Assembly (NCBI GenBank): GCA_002431915.1
Contig: DJEP01000044.1
Coordinates: 1 to 28,541, forward strand
Direction of reading: 5' to 3'
Source: Lachnospiraceae bacterium UBA5895
GTDB lineage: Bacteria > Bacillota > Clostridia > Lachnospirales > Lachnospiraceae
DNA: 28,541 nt
Shown in pieces: positions 22,257-28,541 of the stretch (position 1 is its first letter; each line of letters opens with the position of its first letter). A program made the translations under genes and the position numbers. The notes beneath the pieces were generated by a model. That model saw only the letters and a list, made by a program, of their open reading frames with translations, was not told the origin of the DNA and searched no databases.

Positions 22257-22330
22257 TGGAAGCAAGGGGGCTCGAACCCCTGACCTTTCGCGTGTGAGGC
22301 GAACGCTCATCCCGGCTGAGCTATGCTTCC
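22257..22330 (-). tRNA. tRNA-Val (anticodon CAC)
   Basis: Complete cloverleaf on the minus strand: acceptor GGAAGCA / TGCTTCC, D-arm TAGCTCAGCCGGGATGAGC, anticodon loop CTCACAC and T-arm GGGGTTCGAGCCCC. CAC reads GTG. CCA is not encoded. Its own promoter is predicted at 22360-22387. Confidence 0.95.
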
Positions 22331-22359
22331 GGGTACTGCAGTGTTCTTCTGCAATCCTT

Positions 22360-22387
22360 ATTATAACACTCGCATTCGGAATTGCAA
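22360..22387 (-). promoter_or_regulatory. Putative promoter of tRNA-Val
   Basis: On the minus strand, TTGCAA (22382-22387) and consensus TATAAT (22360-22365) are 16 nt apart, between tRNA-Leu and tRNA-Val. Confidence 0.6.
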
Positions 22388-22398
22388 GTACAAACAAA

Positions 22399-22478
22399 TG
22401 CGGTTAGTGGGATTTGAACCCACACGGGTAACCACTGGTACCTAAAACCAGCGCGTCTGCCAGTTCCGCCATAACCGC
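22399..22478 (-). tRNA. tRNA-Leu (anticodon TAG)
   Basis: Class II tRNA with a long variable arm on the minus strand: acceptor GCGGTTA / TAACCGC, anticodon stem CTGGT / ACCAG with loop TTTAGGT, and T-arm GTGGGTTCAAATCCCAC. TAG reads CTA and, by wobble, other CTN codons. CCA is not encoded. A short hairpin (22481-22499) lies in the 5' leader. Confidence 0.95.
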
Positions 22479-22503
22479 TTACGTGTCCAAAAAGAACACG
22501 CTA

Positions 22504-22533
22504 ATTATACTCTGCCTTCCTTAAGATTGTCAA
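22504..22533 (-). promoter_or_regulatory. Promoter of tRNA-Leu, overlapping the MATE stop codon
   Basis: Consensus TTGACA (22528-22533, minus strand) and TATAAT (22504-22509) are 18 nt apart. The -35 element contains the stop codon of the MATE gene. Confidence 0.8.
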
Positions 22534-23900
22534 GCATCCTGCGCGGCAGTCTCTCCGATATGGCAGATAACCCTCCGGTAAATTCTAACCAAAAAATACG
22601 CCGTTAAAAGCACGCTGGCAAGCTCTGCAATCGGGAATGCCCACCAGATCAGTGTCACATCACCGCTTAAGGACAAAAGCTTTGCTACCGGAAGCAGCAC
22701 ACACATCTGTCTCGCTACGGATACGATCATACTGTAGACACCGTTGCCCAGCGCCTGGAATACACTTCCCACCACAATACAGAAGCCGGCAAATACAAAG
22801 CTTAAGGAAATCGTCTCCAGTGCCGGAACACCGATAGCGATCAGGCTTTCCTCCGCATCGAACAACCTCATCAGATCCGCCGGGAAAATGTGCATTACGA
22901 TCAGTCCCACGCACATGATACCGACACCGTAAGCCACGCTGTGTTTGATGGTCTTAATGACACGGTCTCTGTGTCCCGCACCGTAGTTGTATGCAATAAT
23001 AGGCACCATACCGTTGTTCAGACCGAATACCGGCATAAATACAAAGCTCTGCAGTTTGAAATAAATGCCGAACACCGTCTGAGCAGAACCAAATGCCGCC
23101 AGAATCAGGTTCATTCCGTAGGTCATCAGAGAGCCTATCGCCTGTACCACAATAGAAGGCGCGCCCACCTTGTAGATCTGTCCGATGAGATGACCATTGG
23201 GTCGGAAACCTTTCATGGAAAGATTCAGTTCCTTATTGAATTTCAGGTTAAACACAAGTGCCATGGATGCCGCAATGATCTGGCCGATCACCGTAGCCAC
23301 CGCTGCTCCGGCAATCCCCATCCGGGGCAGTCCGAAATAGCCGAAGATCAGGATCGGATCTAAGATAATATTGATGATTGCACCGATACCCTGAGTAATC
23401 ATGGTGTACACCGTCTTGCCGGTAGCCTGCAGTAGTCTCTCTAATGTGGTCTGTAAGAATATGCCGATTCCCGCCATACAGCAGATGGTCAGATACGCCA
23501 TGCCGTATTCCCGCACTTCCAGCACTTCCGTCTGGCTGGCGAAAAATGGTCTGCTAACCAGGGCGCCGATCACCGCAAAAGCAACATAGCTGGCAATTGC
23601 AATAAAGATGCCGTTTCTGGCAATAATATTTGCCTTCTCAAAATTTTTCTCTCCCAGTGTTTTGGACAAAAACGCATTGATACCTACCGCCGTTCCCACT
23701 GCCACGGCAATCATCAGGCTCTGAATTGGGAAAGCCAGGGATACCGCGCGCAGGGCATATTCATTGATTCTGGAGACGAAAATACTGTCTACGATATTGT
23801 ACAGCGCCTGCACCAGCATGGAGATCATCATGGGCAGGGACATGGAGATCAGTAATTTATCAATGGGCATAACTCCCATTTTGTTTTCTTTGGTCTGCAT
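22530..23900 (-). CDS. MATE family efflux transporter
   Basis: 456-residue inner-membrane multidrug/metabolite exporter with about 12 hydrophobic segments in two related halves. Recognisable stretches are MSLPMMISMLVQALYNIVDSIFVSR in the first helix pair, GTAVGINAFLSKTLGEKNFEKA, and in the second half FGLNNGMVPIIAYNYGAGHRDRV. Cation-coupled (Na+ or H+) export is usual for the family; the substrate is not predictable. The start is placed at 23900 because AAAGGAG lies upstream; the open frame continues into tRNA-Lys, which rules out the longer form. The start is only about 20 nt past the tRNA-Lys terminator, so transcription may depend on readthrough. tRNA-Leu follows 51 nt downstream. Confidence 0.95.
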   Translation of the reverse strand: MQTKENKMGVMPIDKLLISMSLPMMISMLVQALYNIVDSIFVSRINEYALRAVSLAFPIQSLMIAVAVGTAVGINAFLSKTLGEKNFEKANIIARNGIFIAIASYVAFAVIGALVSRPFFASQTEVLEVREYGMAYLTICCMAGIGIFLQTTLERLLQATGKTVYTMITQGIGAIINIILDPILIFGYFGLPRMGIAGAAVATVIGQIIAASMALVFNLKFNKELNLSMKGFRPNGHLIGQIYKVGAPSIVVQAIGSLMTYGMNLILAAFGSAQTVFGIYFKLQSFVFMPVFGLNNGMVPIIAYNYGAGHRDRVIKTIKHSVAYGVGIMCVGLIVMHIFPADLMRLFDAEESLIAIGVPALETISLSFVFAGFCIVVGSVFQALGNGVYSMIVSVARQMCVLLPVAKLLSLSGDVTLIWWAFPIAELASVLLTAYFLVRIYRRVICHIGETAAQDA

Positions 23901-23919
23901 AAAAGTGCTCCTTTCGCAT

Positions 23920-23943
23920 AAAAAAAGCCCCAAATGGGGTTTT
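23920..23943 (-). terminator. Terminator of the tRNA cluster, just upstream of MATE
   Basis: CCCC / GGGG with flanking A-T pairs closes a 4-nt loop and is followed on the minus strand by CTTTTTTT. It ends the Arg-His-Gln-Lys tRNA transcript. The MATE ribosome binding site begins within 10 nt. Confidence 0.75.
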
Positions 23944-23978
23944 AAAAATGTGTGGATGACATGTAGTTGGTAATTTAG

Positions 23979-24051
23979 TGAGGCATGGGGGATTCGAACC
24001 CCCGACAACTTGATTAAAAGTCAAGTGCTCTACCGACTGAGCTAATACCCC
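23979..24051 (-). tRNA. tRNA-Lys (anticodon TTT)
   Basis: Minus-strand cloverleaf: acceptor GGGGTAT / ATGCCTC with G-T pairs, D-arm TAGCTCAGTCGGTAGAGC, anticodon loop CTTTTAA between CTTGA and TCAAG, and T-arm GGGGGTTCGAATCCCCC. CCA is not encoded. Last tRNA of the Arg-His-Gln-Lys series. Confidence 0.95.
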
Positions 24052-24060
24052 ATAGTTAAA

Positions 24061-24132
24061 CAGGGCTAGCTGGATTCGAACCAGCGAATGCAGCAGTCAA
24101 AGTGCTGTGCCTTACCGCTTGGCGATAGCCCT
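24061..24132 (-). tRNA. tRNA-Gln (anticodon TTG)
   Basis: Minus-strand cloverleaf: acceptor AGGGCTA / TAGCCCT with discriminator G, anticodon stem CAGCA / TGCTG with loop CTTTGAC, and T-arm GCTGGTTCGAATCCAGC. CCA is not encoded. It is 9 nt from tRNA-Lys. Confidence 0.95.
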
Positions 24133-24181
24133 ATAAATATGACACCAAGCGTGCCATTACGACACTTCACTAATGAAAAAG

Positions 24182-24256
24182 GGTGGATAAAGGGATTCGA
24201 ACCCTTGGCCTCCAGAGCCACAATCTGGCGCGCTAACCAACTGCGCTATACCCACC
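24182..24256 (-). tRNA. tRNA-His (anticodon GTG)
   Basis: Minus-strand cloverleaf with encoded G-1 (24256) facing C73 (24182). Acceptor GTGGGTA / TATCCAC, anticodon loop TTGTGGC between CCAGA and TCTGG, and T-arm AAGGGTTCGAATCCCTT. CCA is not encoded. Confidence 0.95.
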
Positions 24257-24296
24257 ACGCGAGACAGTGATGACCAAAAGTCTCCCTAATCTCAAA

Positions 24297-24370
<74 letters not shown>

Positions 24371-24409
24371 ATATCTGTCGTTAACCGCATTAGCAAACCG
24401 ACGAAGCAT

Positions 24410-24438
24410 ATTGTAACTTATCCGACATCATTTGTCAA
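24410..24438 (-). promoter_or_regulatory. Promoter of the tRNA Arg-His-Gln-Lys cluster
   Basis: Consensus TTGACA (24433-24438, minus strand) and TACAAT (24410-24415) are 17 nt apart, about 40 nt upstream of tRNA-Arg. Confidence 0.75.
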
Positions 24439-24490
24439 CAGTTTTGTACTAATTTTTTGAAAAATAAATACAAAACCCAAGTTACAAAAG

Positions 24491-24565
24491 TCGGGGTGAC
24501 AGGATTCGAACCTGCGACCCCCTGGTCCCAAACCAGGTGCTCTAGCCAAGCTGAGCCACACCCCG
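24491..24565 (-). tRNA. tRNA-Pro (anticodon TGG)
   Basis: Minus-strand cloverleaf: acceptor CGGGGTG / CACCCCG, anticodon stem CCTGG / CCAGG with loop TTTGGGA, and T-arm GCAGGTTCGAATCCTGT. TGG reads CCA and, by wobble, other CCN codons. The 3' CCA is not encoded. It has its own promoter, and another promoter before tRNA-Arg follows. Confidence 0.95.
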
Positions 24566-24603
24566 AGACTGCGTTACTGCTATTTTCCCGCAACGCAGGT
24601 GTT

Positions 24604-24633
24604 ATTATAACCTAGAAATTTTCCCTCTGTCAA
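24604..24633 (-). promoter_or_regulatory. Consensus promoter of tRNA-Pro
   Basis: TTGACA (24628-24633, minus strand) and TATAAT (24604-24609) both match consensus and are 18 nt apart, about 40 nt upstream of tRNA-Pro. Confidence 0.8.
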
Positions 24634-24658
24634 GAGGAAGTTGCCTGTACGATCCGTA

Positions 24659-25141
24659 CTACTGGCGAAGGTAAGCTATGGTGAAATGTACCTTTTGTTC
24701 TCTGTCAATCTCCATGATGGCATAGGACGGTTGGCGTCCCTCCTGTCTCGGATAAGAGAGACTGCCGGGATTCACGGCAATAATATCATCATCGATATCG
24801 ATCACCGGGCGATGGGTATGTCCGTACAATACAATATCCACGCCTCTGTCAATGGCTTCTTTTTTAATCGTCTCATTGCCCATGGATACATAATAGTTGT
24901 GTCCGTGGGTCACCCAGACCTTATAGGGTCCGATATCCAGTGTGATCTCTCTGGGAAGATCCGAGAAAAAATCATTGTTCCCAAGGACAATATACACCGG
25001 ACATTCTGCCGCGGAGGACAGTGCATATTCACTGCCTTCCGCATCTCCGCAGTGGATCACCATATCCGGGTGATGCATTTCCAACACTTTAAAGTAATTC
25101 TCATTTTTTTTATGGGTATCACTTACAATCAGTATCTTCAT
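24659..25141 (-). CDS. YfcE/MJ0936-family metallophosphodiesterase
   Basis: 160-residue calcineurin-like phosphodiesterase with a complete set of dimetal motifs: SDTH (7-10), HCGDAE, GNND, THGHNY and GHTHRP. Small bacterial members hydrolyse phosphodiester model substrates with Mn2+, and the physiological substrate is usually unknown. No signal peptide, so it is cytoplasmic. Its start lies within the rdgB coding sequence (23-nt overlap), so the two are translationally coupled. It is the last gene of the methyltransferase / amidase-like / rdgB / phosphodiesterase run. The neighbouring pyrophosphatase is conserved with such genes in Firmicutes, consistent with a general nucleotide-maintenance role (inference). 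Confidence 0.93.
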   Translation of the reverse strand: MKILIVSDTHKKNENYFKVLEMHHPDMVIHCGDAEGSEYALSSAAECPVYIVLGNNDFFSDLPREITLDIGPYKVWVTHGHNYYVSMGNETIKKEAIDRGVDIVLYGHTHRPVIDIDDDIIAVNPGSLSYPRQEGRQPSYAIMEIDREQKVHFTIAYLRQ

Positions 25142-25730
25142 ATTTCTTCAGTTCCTCTTTCATCAGCTGCAATGCCTTGCCTCTGTGGCTGACCTGATTC
25201 TTCTCTTCTTCCGTTAATTCCGCTGTCGTCTTATCAAACCGGGGTACATAGAAAATAGGGTCATAGCCGAAGCCGTTCGCTCCCTTTTCTTCGTAACCGA
25301 TCCGTCCCTCTATGGTGGCTCTCGTGGTCAGTTCCCGTCCGTCCGGCAATACAGCGGCAATAGCACATACGAACCGCGCCGTACGCTTTTCATCGGGCAC
25401 GCCGTCCAGGCGTTCTATGAGATTCGCATTTTTAATGGAATAGGGGGTATCCTCTCCCAAATATCTGGCGGAGTAGATTCCCGGTTCCTTATTCAGCGCA
25501 TCGATCTCCAGTCCGGAATCGTCCGCCATTACGATATCCTTCGTAAAAGCAGCTACCGCGCGGGCTTTGATCAGCGCATTTTCCTCATAGGACTGTCCGT
25601 TTTCCTCAATATCTACCCGGATTCCGGCATCCTTCATGGATACCACTTCCATTCCGGTATCCTCCATGATCATGCGGATCTCCTTAATTTTACCGGCATT
25701 TCCGGTTGCAAATACAATTCTTCCCTGCAT
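25119..25730 (-). CDS. rdgB: XTP/dITP diphosphatase (RdgB/HAM1 family)
   Basis: 203-residue house-cleaning pyrophosphatase that converts non-canonical purine triphosphates (ITP, dITP, XTP) to monophosphates and so keeps them out of DNA and RNA. Motifs: IVFATGNAGKIKEI at the N-terminus, MADDSGLEIDALNKEPGIYSARYLG, FGYDPIFYVP and the C-terminal SHRGKAL. The start is at 25730, with AAGGAG 5 nt upstream; the in-frame ATG at 25748 has no ribosome binding site. It overlaps the phosphodiesterase gene downstream and follows the amidase-like gene by 37 nt. Confidence 0.96.
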   Translation of the reverse strand: MQGRIVFATGNAGKIKEIRMIMEDTGMEVVSMKDAGIRVDIEENGQSYEENALIKARAVAAFTKDIVMADDSGLEIDALNKEPGIYSARYLGEDTPYSIKNANLIERLDGVPDEKRTARFVCAIAAVLPDGRELTTRATIEGRIGYEEKGANGFGYDPIFYVPRFDKTTAELTEEEKNQVSHRGKALQLMKEELKKYEDTDCK

Positions 25731-25767
25731 ATTAACTCCTTGCCGCATTTGTGTTCTTATCTATTCA

Positions 25768-26838
25768 TCATTGCGTATTAGTATAAACCTCGTTGATGGC
25801 TTCCGCAATACCTTCCGCCAACTTTTTTTGATAACCGTCCTGTTCCAACAGCTGTCTCTCGCTGTCATTTGTCACATATCCCAGCGAAATTCTCGCCGCA
25901 GGAATCGTCAGATCCCACAGAATATCTTCCTCGGACGCAGGGATCACTCCCACCGCCCGGTTGCTGGCAGCTACCGTGACCTGTCTTGCCACGCAGTCTG
26001 CCCACTGAAGATTTCCGAACTCCGGAATATAATATTCATCATTATATTCCGCACAGATTCCGTAGGTCTCCGCATTCTCCGTATCCGCCGACAGACCGAT
26101 CTCCAGATAGAGATCCGCTCCCACCCAGTCTGCCAACATTTTTCTGGCTTCCTGTGATACCCAGGCATCCTCCGAACGGGTAAGATATACTTTTACTTTT
26201 TGGTCTTCCATCAATTGTGCCGTCTGTCTCGCTACCGCAAGAGCAATATCCTTCTCCCTGCAGCCGGAAGCCGTAACGCTGCTGTCACTGCCGCCTCCCA
26301 CCGGGTCCAGTACCACGATTCTGTCATAGAGTTCCTTCGGCGCCGCGTAATCGATTCTAAGCACTCCCTCTTCCAGAGTACTGTGATATTCCAGTACATC
26401 CTGCATGGTAAGCCTGAGGAGCACACCTTCATTTCTTGCCTCACAGATTCCTTTTTCCACAGGAGTCAGGTCTCCCACGATCCGCTGTTCTTTATAAAAG
26501 GCTTTTCTGCCGGTCTGTATATAGATCCACAGTTCTTTTTCCATATAGCGGTTCTCTACCACTACATTTTCCGCCTTGGTACCGGTTTCTAACGGGATAC
26601 AGATCTGTCTGTCCACCGTCTGATCCCATACAAAAGGCAGCGGCACCTCTCCACTCTCTCCGGTGCGGTACCCCGGAACGATTTCTCCCTGTTCCTGTCC
26701 TCGGGCGGATATGACCACTGTCTTATGTGCTGCCATCCACAGCATTCCTCCCATGGACACGGCACCTAACACGAGCCACATGACCAGTGTCAGTGTCATA
26801 TTTTGTTTTTGATCTCTGATTTGTAGTCGTTTCTTCAT
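25768..26838 (-). CDS. Membrane-anchored amidase_3-fold protein, apparently inactive
   Basis: 356-residue protein with a short cytoplasmic basic start, one membrane helix (about 15-37), an extracytoplasmic N-terminal region (38-170), and a C-terminal domain (173-356) that follows the N-acetylmuramoyl-L-alanine amidase_3 fold. Preserved features are RIVVLDP, the zinc Glu in REKDIALAVA (Glu195), VKVYLTR and the terminal YQKKLAEGIAEAI. The other active-site positions are lost: DPGHGG is DPVGGG (Gly181 for His), VSIHAN is LEIGLS (Gly248 for His), and VELGF is ISLGY (Ser318 for Glu). Hydrolysis is therefore unlikely; a peptidoglycan-binding or regulatory role is possible. It starts 6 nt after the methyltransferase stop in the same operon. 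Confidence 0.82.
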   Translation of the reverse strand: MKKRLQIRDQKQNMTLTLVMWLVLGAVSMGGMLWMAAHKTVVISARGQEQGEIVPGYRTGESGEVPLPFVWDQTVDRQICIPLETGTKAENVVVENRYMEKELWIYIQTGRKAFYKEQRIVGDLTPVEKGICEARNEGVLLRLTMQDVLEYHSTLEEGVLRIDYAAPKELYDRIVVLDPVGGGSDSSVTASGCREKDIALAVARQTAQLMEDQKVKVYLTRSEDAWVSQEARKMLADWVGADLYLEIGLSADTENAETYGICAEYNDEYYIPEFGNLQWADCVARQVTVAASNRAVGVIPASEEDILWDLTIPAARISLGYVTNDSERQLLEQDGYQKKLAEGIAEAINEVYTNTQ

Positions 26839-26844
26839 GGAAGC

Positions 26845-27996
26845 CTATACTTCTCTTTTCTTCGGCGGCTTCGGTCCCAGGAACTGATAATAGTAAGTCT
26901 TCATCATTCCGTTGTAGATCTTGCGGTTCTTATCCGCCTTTCTTCCGATATCCTTCTCTGCCTGTTCGTATGCGGTGATCAAATACATGCTCCAGGAATC
27001 CAGTTCCCGGAAACGCTCACCGATGGTACGGTACAGCTGCGGCATCTGGCTCTTATCCTGCAGGCGCTCTCCGTAAGGAGGGTTCGTAATAATAAAACCG
27101 TATTTTTTCGGATGATGGAGATCCTCCACGCCCCTGCGCTGGAAATGGATCAGCTTGTCCACTCCCGCAAGTCTTGCGTTCTCTCTGGCGATCTTCACCA
27201 TATCCTCATCAATATCGTATCCCTGAATATCTGTCTCCACCGACAGATCTACCATCTCTTCCGCCTCGTCGGATGCGTCATACCATACCTTTTTGCCCAC
27301 AATATGCGGCCAGTCCTCCGCCGTAAAACTGCGGTTCCTGCCGGGAGCCATATTCGCTGCCATCATGGCAGCCTCGATGGGAAATGTTCCGCTTCCGCAG
27401 AAAGGATCCACCAGGATCCTGCCGGCATTCCAGGGCGTCAGCATGATCAGGGACGCTGCCAGATTCTCCGCAATGGGAGCCTTCGCCGTAAGCTTCCGGT
27501 AACCTCTCTTGTGCAGGGATTCACCGGTGCTGTCCAACCCCACCGTCACTTCATCTTTCATCAAAAATACACGGATGGGAAAAGAAGCGCCATCCTCCGG
27601 GAACCAGGAAATATCATACTGACTTTTCAGGCGGTCTACCATTGCCTTTTTCATAATGGACTGGATATCCGAGGGGCTGAAGAGCTTGGACTTCACACTG
27701 GCAGCCTTCGCCACCCAGAACTTTCCGTCCTTCGGAATATATTCTTCCCAGGGAAGATTCTTCGTTCCCTGAAACAGTTCTTCAAAAGTCTCCGCATGGA
27801 AGCTTCCCACTTTGATCAGAATACGTTCTGCCGTCCGTAGGAAAATATTGGCTCTGCACAGAGCTTCTTCATCTCCGTAAAAAGTGACTCTGCCGTCTGC
27901 CACTTCCGTAATATCATAACCGAGATCTGTGATCTCTCTCTTAAGTATCGATTCCATGCCAAAATGGCAGGGGACAATCAATTCAAAACGTCTCAT
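26845..27996 (-). CDS. THUMP-domain class I SAM-dependent RNA methyltransferase (RlmL/YpsC-like)
   Basis: 383-residue enzyme expected to methylate 23S rRNA guanine N2 (RlmL N-terminal-half type) or another structured RNA. A THUMP RNA-binding region lies at about 45-155, with a Rossmann methyltransferase domain after it. The SAM motif is ILVDPFCGSGTFPIEAAMMA, the acidic motif is IQGYDIDEDMV, and the catalytic NPPYGERL is typical of exocyclic-amine methyltransferases. Length equals the single-enzyme form of Firmicutes rather than the fused E. coli RlmKL. The start is at 27996 because GGAGG lies 5 nt upstream; a TTG at 28014 is less likely. It heads a four-gene run with its own promoter (28026-28054). 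Confidence 0.93.
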   Translation of the reverse strand: MRRFELIVPCHFGMESILKREITDLGYDITEVADGRVTFYGDEEALCRANIFLRTAERILIKVGSFHAETFEELFQGTKNLPWEEYIPKDGKFWVAKAASVKSKLFSPSDIQSIMKKAMVDRLKSQYDISWFPEDGASFPIRVFLMKDEVTVGLDSTGESLHKRGYRKLTAKAPIAENLAASLIMLTPWNAGRILVDPFCGSGTFPIEAAMMAANMAPGRNRSFTAEDWPHIVGKKVWYDASDEAEEMVDLSVETDIQGYDIDEDMVKIARENARLAGVDKLIHFQRRGVEDLHHPKKYGFIITNPPYGERLQDKSQMPQLYRTIGERFRELDSWSMYLITAYEQAEKDIGRKADKNRKIYNGMMKTYYYQFLGPKPPKKREV

Positions 27997-28025
27997 TCCT
28001 TCCTCCGTTCTCAAGACATAAAATC

Positions 28026-28054
28026 ATTATATATGCATTCCAAACATATGTAAA
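28026..28054 (-). promoter_or_regulatory. Putative promoter of the methyltransferase/amidase-like/rdgB operon
   Basis: On the minus strand, TTTACA (28049-28054) and consensus TATAAT (28026-28031) are 17 nt apart, about 30 nt upstream of the methyltransferase start. Confidence 0.65.
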
Positions 28055-28056
28055 TA

Positions 28057-28078
28057 GGGGCGTTCCTGCGAACGCCCC
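28057..28078 (-). terminator. Hairpin after the Asn/Gln-rich microprotein gene
   Basis: Perfect 9-bp GC-rich arms (GGGGCGTTC / GAACGCCCC) close a 4-nt loop about 20 nt past the microprotein stop. The following minus-strand tract (TATTTACAT) is only moderately T-rich. It probably ends this transcript before the methyltransferase promoter. Confidence 0.7.
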
Positions 28079-28098
28079 CAAACTTCTTATGCATATAA

Positions 28099-28257
28099 CT
28101 AGCAGTTCTTGTTCTGCTCCTTATTATTGCTCTGATTCTTATTCTGGTTCTGATTGTTCTGCTTATTCTGAGAGTTCTGACTGTTCTTGCTGTTCTGACT
28201 CTCGTCATAAGAGTTACTGTACTTGTTCTCGTTGTTCTGATCGTAATTGTTAGACAT
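28099..28257 (-). CDS. Asn/Gln-rich 52-residue microprotein
   Basis: Short gene with a near-perfect ribosome binding site (AGGAGGT, 7 nt before ATG) and a GC-rich hairpin downstream. The product is extreme in composition: 19 Asn, 9 Gln, 8 Ser and 6 Lys in 52 residues, with almost no hydrophobic residues. It begins MSNNYDQNNENKYSNSYDES and ends in a single C-terminal Cys. It should be soluble and disordered, with no signal peptide or membrane segment. I do not know its function. The placement of signals, Lys/Glu dispersion and terminal Cys make it look like a real gene rather than simple repeat drift. The complementary Arg/Ile-rich reading of the same DNA (28011-28208) is a shadow without a ribosome binding site. 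Confidence 0.8.
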   Translation of the reverse strand: MSNNYDQNNENKYSNSYDESQNSKNSQNSQNKQNNQNQNKNQSNNKEQNKNC

Positions 28258-28365
28258 ATCTGTGACCTCCTGATAGGAAATATCTTTTTTAGTTACAGGA
28301 GTAGTATGTCTTTTTTACAGAAATTTATGCCATTTTATTTATGGTACTTTAGAACTAAATTCTTC

Positions 28366-28394
28366 TTGCTTTTTCGTGACGTTAGTACTATAAT
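28366..28394 (+). promoter_or_regulatory. Strong orphan promoter on the plus strand
   Basis: TTGCTT (28366-28371) and consensus TATAAT (28389-28394) are exactly 17 nt apart. No convincing gene starts downstream; a terminator-like hairpin follows after about 70 nt. Confidence 0.6.
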
Positions 28395-28400
28395 AGAATG

Positions 28401-28500
28401 CGTAGATAGAAACCCCTTCATGATTCTATTTGCACCCTTATGTATTATTTATTTATACTCCCCTCAAGAGAGCCATCAGCTTCCCCCTGGTGGCTCTTTA
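28401..28500 (+). ncRNA. Candidate ~100-nt small RNA
   Basis: This is the predicted transcript from the orphan promoter to the hairpin at 28469-28497. It lacks a reading frame with a ribosome binding site. I do not recognise an RNA family. The 284-nt stretch from 28258 to the window end holds nothing else I can name beyond the upstream region of the microprotein gene. Confidence 0.3.
28469..28500 (+). terminator. Terminator-like hairpin near the window end
   Basis: AGAGCCATCAG pairs with CTGGTGGCTCT over 11 bp (one G-T) around a 7-nt loop. TTTACATT follows on the plus strand, a short T-tail. On the minus strand there is no T-run. Confidence 0.6.
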
Positions 28501-28541
28501 CATTAGAATCAACTCTATTCAGAGCCTATTCACAAAACCGC

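Noticed and set aside
23901..24008. Longer MATE N-terminus
   Set aside because: The extension reads into tRNA-Lys and through its terminator. The ATG at 23900 has the ribosome binding site.
27112..27840. 242-residue plus-strand open frame
   Set aside because: Antisense shadow of the RlmL-like methyltransferase.
28011..28208. 65-residue Arg/Ile-rich minus-strand frame
   Set aside because: It is an alternative frame of the Asn/Gln-rich microprotein gene. It lacks a ribosome binding site, while the 28257 start has an excellent one.
28306..28506. 66-residue plus-strand frame near the right edge
   Set aside because: No clear ribosome binding site, and it runs through both the orphan promoter and the terminator hairpin.

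Overview
The window looks like a chromosomal segment of an anaerobic gut Firmicute, most likely a Lachnospiraceae member. The grounds are strong AGGAGG-type ribosome binding sites, moderate-to-low GC, two sugar ABC import systems, a clostridial-type bacteriohemerythrin, a ROK repressor and tRNA genes without encoded CCA. The genus is not established. No phage, transposase, CRISPR array or rRNA was seen.

Layout. (1) 21-5949, minus: a hexosaminide-uptake operon, read GH20 hexosaminidase, solute-binding lipoprotein, permease, permease. It is divergent from a plus-strand ROK sugar kinase (6170-7054). The AT-rich spacer between them carries back-to-back promoters and a perfect 11-bp dyad. (2) 7106-7516, minus: a bacteriohemerythrin with one iron ligand changed to Gln. 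(3) 7614-11602, minus: DJ-1/PfpI protein, GDP-mannose 4,6-dehydratase, GDP-fucose synthase and an M18 aminopeptidase, a GC-richer housekeeping-like run. (4) 11877-12383, plus: a CYTH protein. (5) 12438-20529, minus: an eight-gene run read beta-phosphoglucomutase, unknown 166-aa protein, RbsB-, RbsA- and RbsC-like proteins, GH3 enzyme, SemiSWEET-like protein and ROK repressor. (6) 20682-22178, minus: 4-alpha-glucanotransferase. (7) 22257-24565, minus: seven tRNA genes (Val, Leu, Lys, Gln, His, Arg, Pro) with a MATE exporter among them. (8) 24659-27996, minus: YfcE-like phosphodiesterase, RdgB/HAM1 pyrophosphatase, a degenerate amidase-fold protein and an RlmL-like methyltransferase. (9) 28099-28257, minus: a 52-residue Asn/Gln-rich microprotein with an excellent ribosome binding site, then an orphan plus-strand promoter/terminator pair near the right edge.

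How the genes fit together. Region 1 suggests uptake of GlcNAc- or GalNAc-containing oligosaccharides, hydrolysis in the cytoplasm by the signal-less GH20 enzyme, and phosphorylation by the ROK kinase. Region 5 is the most interesting. It pairs beta-phosphoglucomutase with a retaining GH3 enzyme that has an Asp-His dyad, and contains no recognisable disaccharide phosphorylase. A retaining enzyme using phosphate would release a beta-sugar-1-phosphate, the anomer beta-phosphoglucomutase uses, so this may be a phosphorolytic beta-glucoside pathway with its own transporter and repressor. Other points of note are a voltage-sensor-like N-terminal extension on an ABC permease, the catalytically dead-looking amidase, the Asn/Gln-rich microprotein, and two protein genes placed directly behind tRNA terminators.
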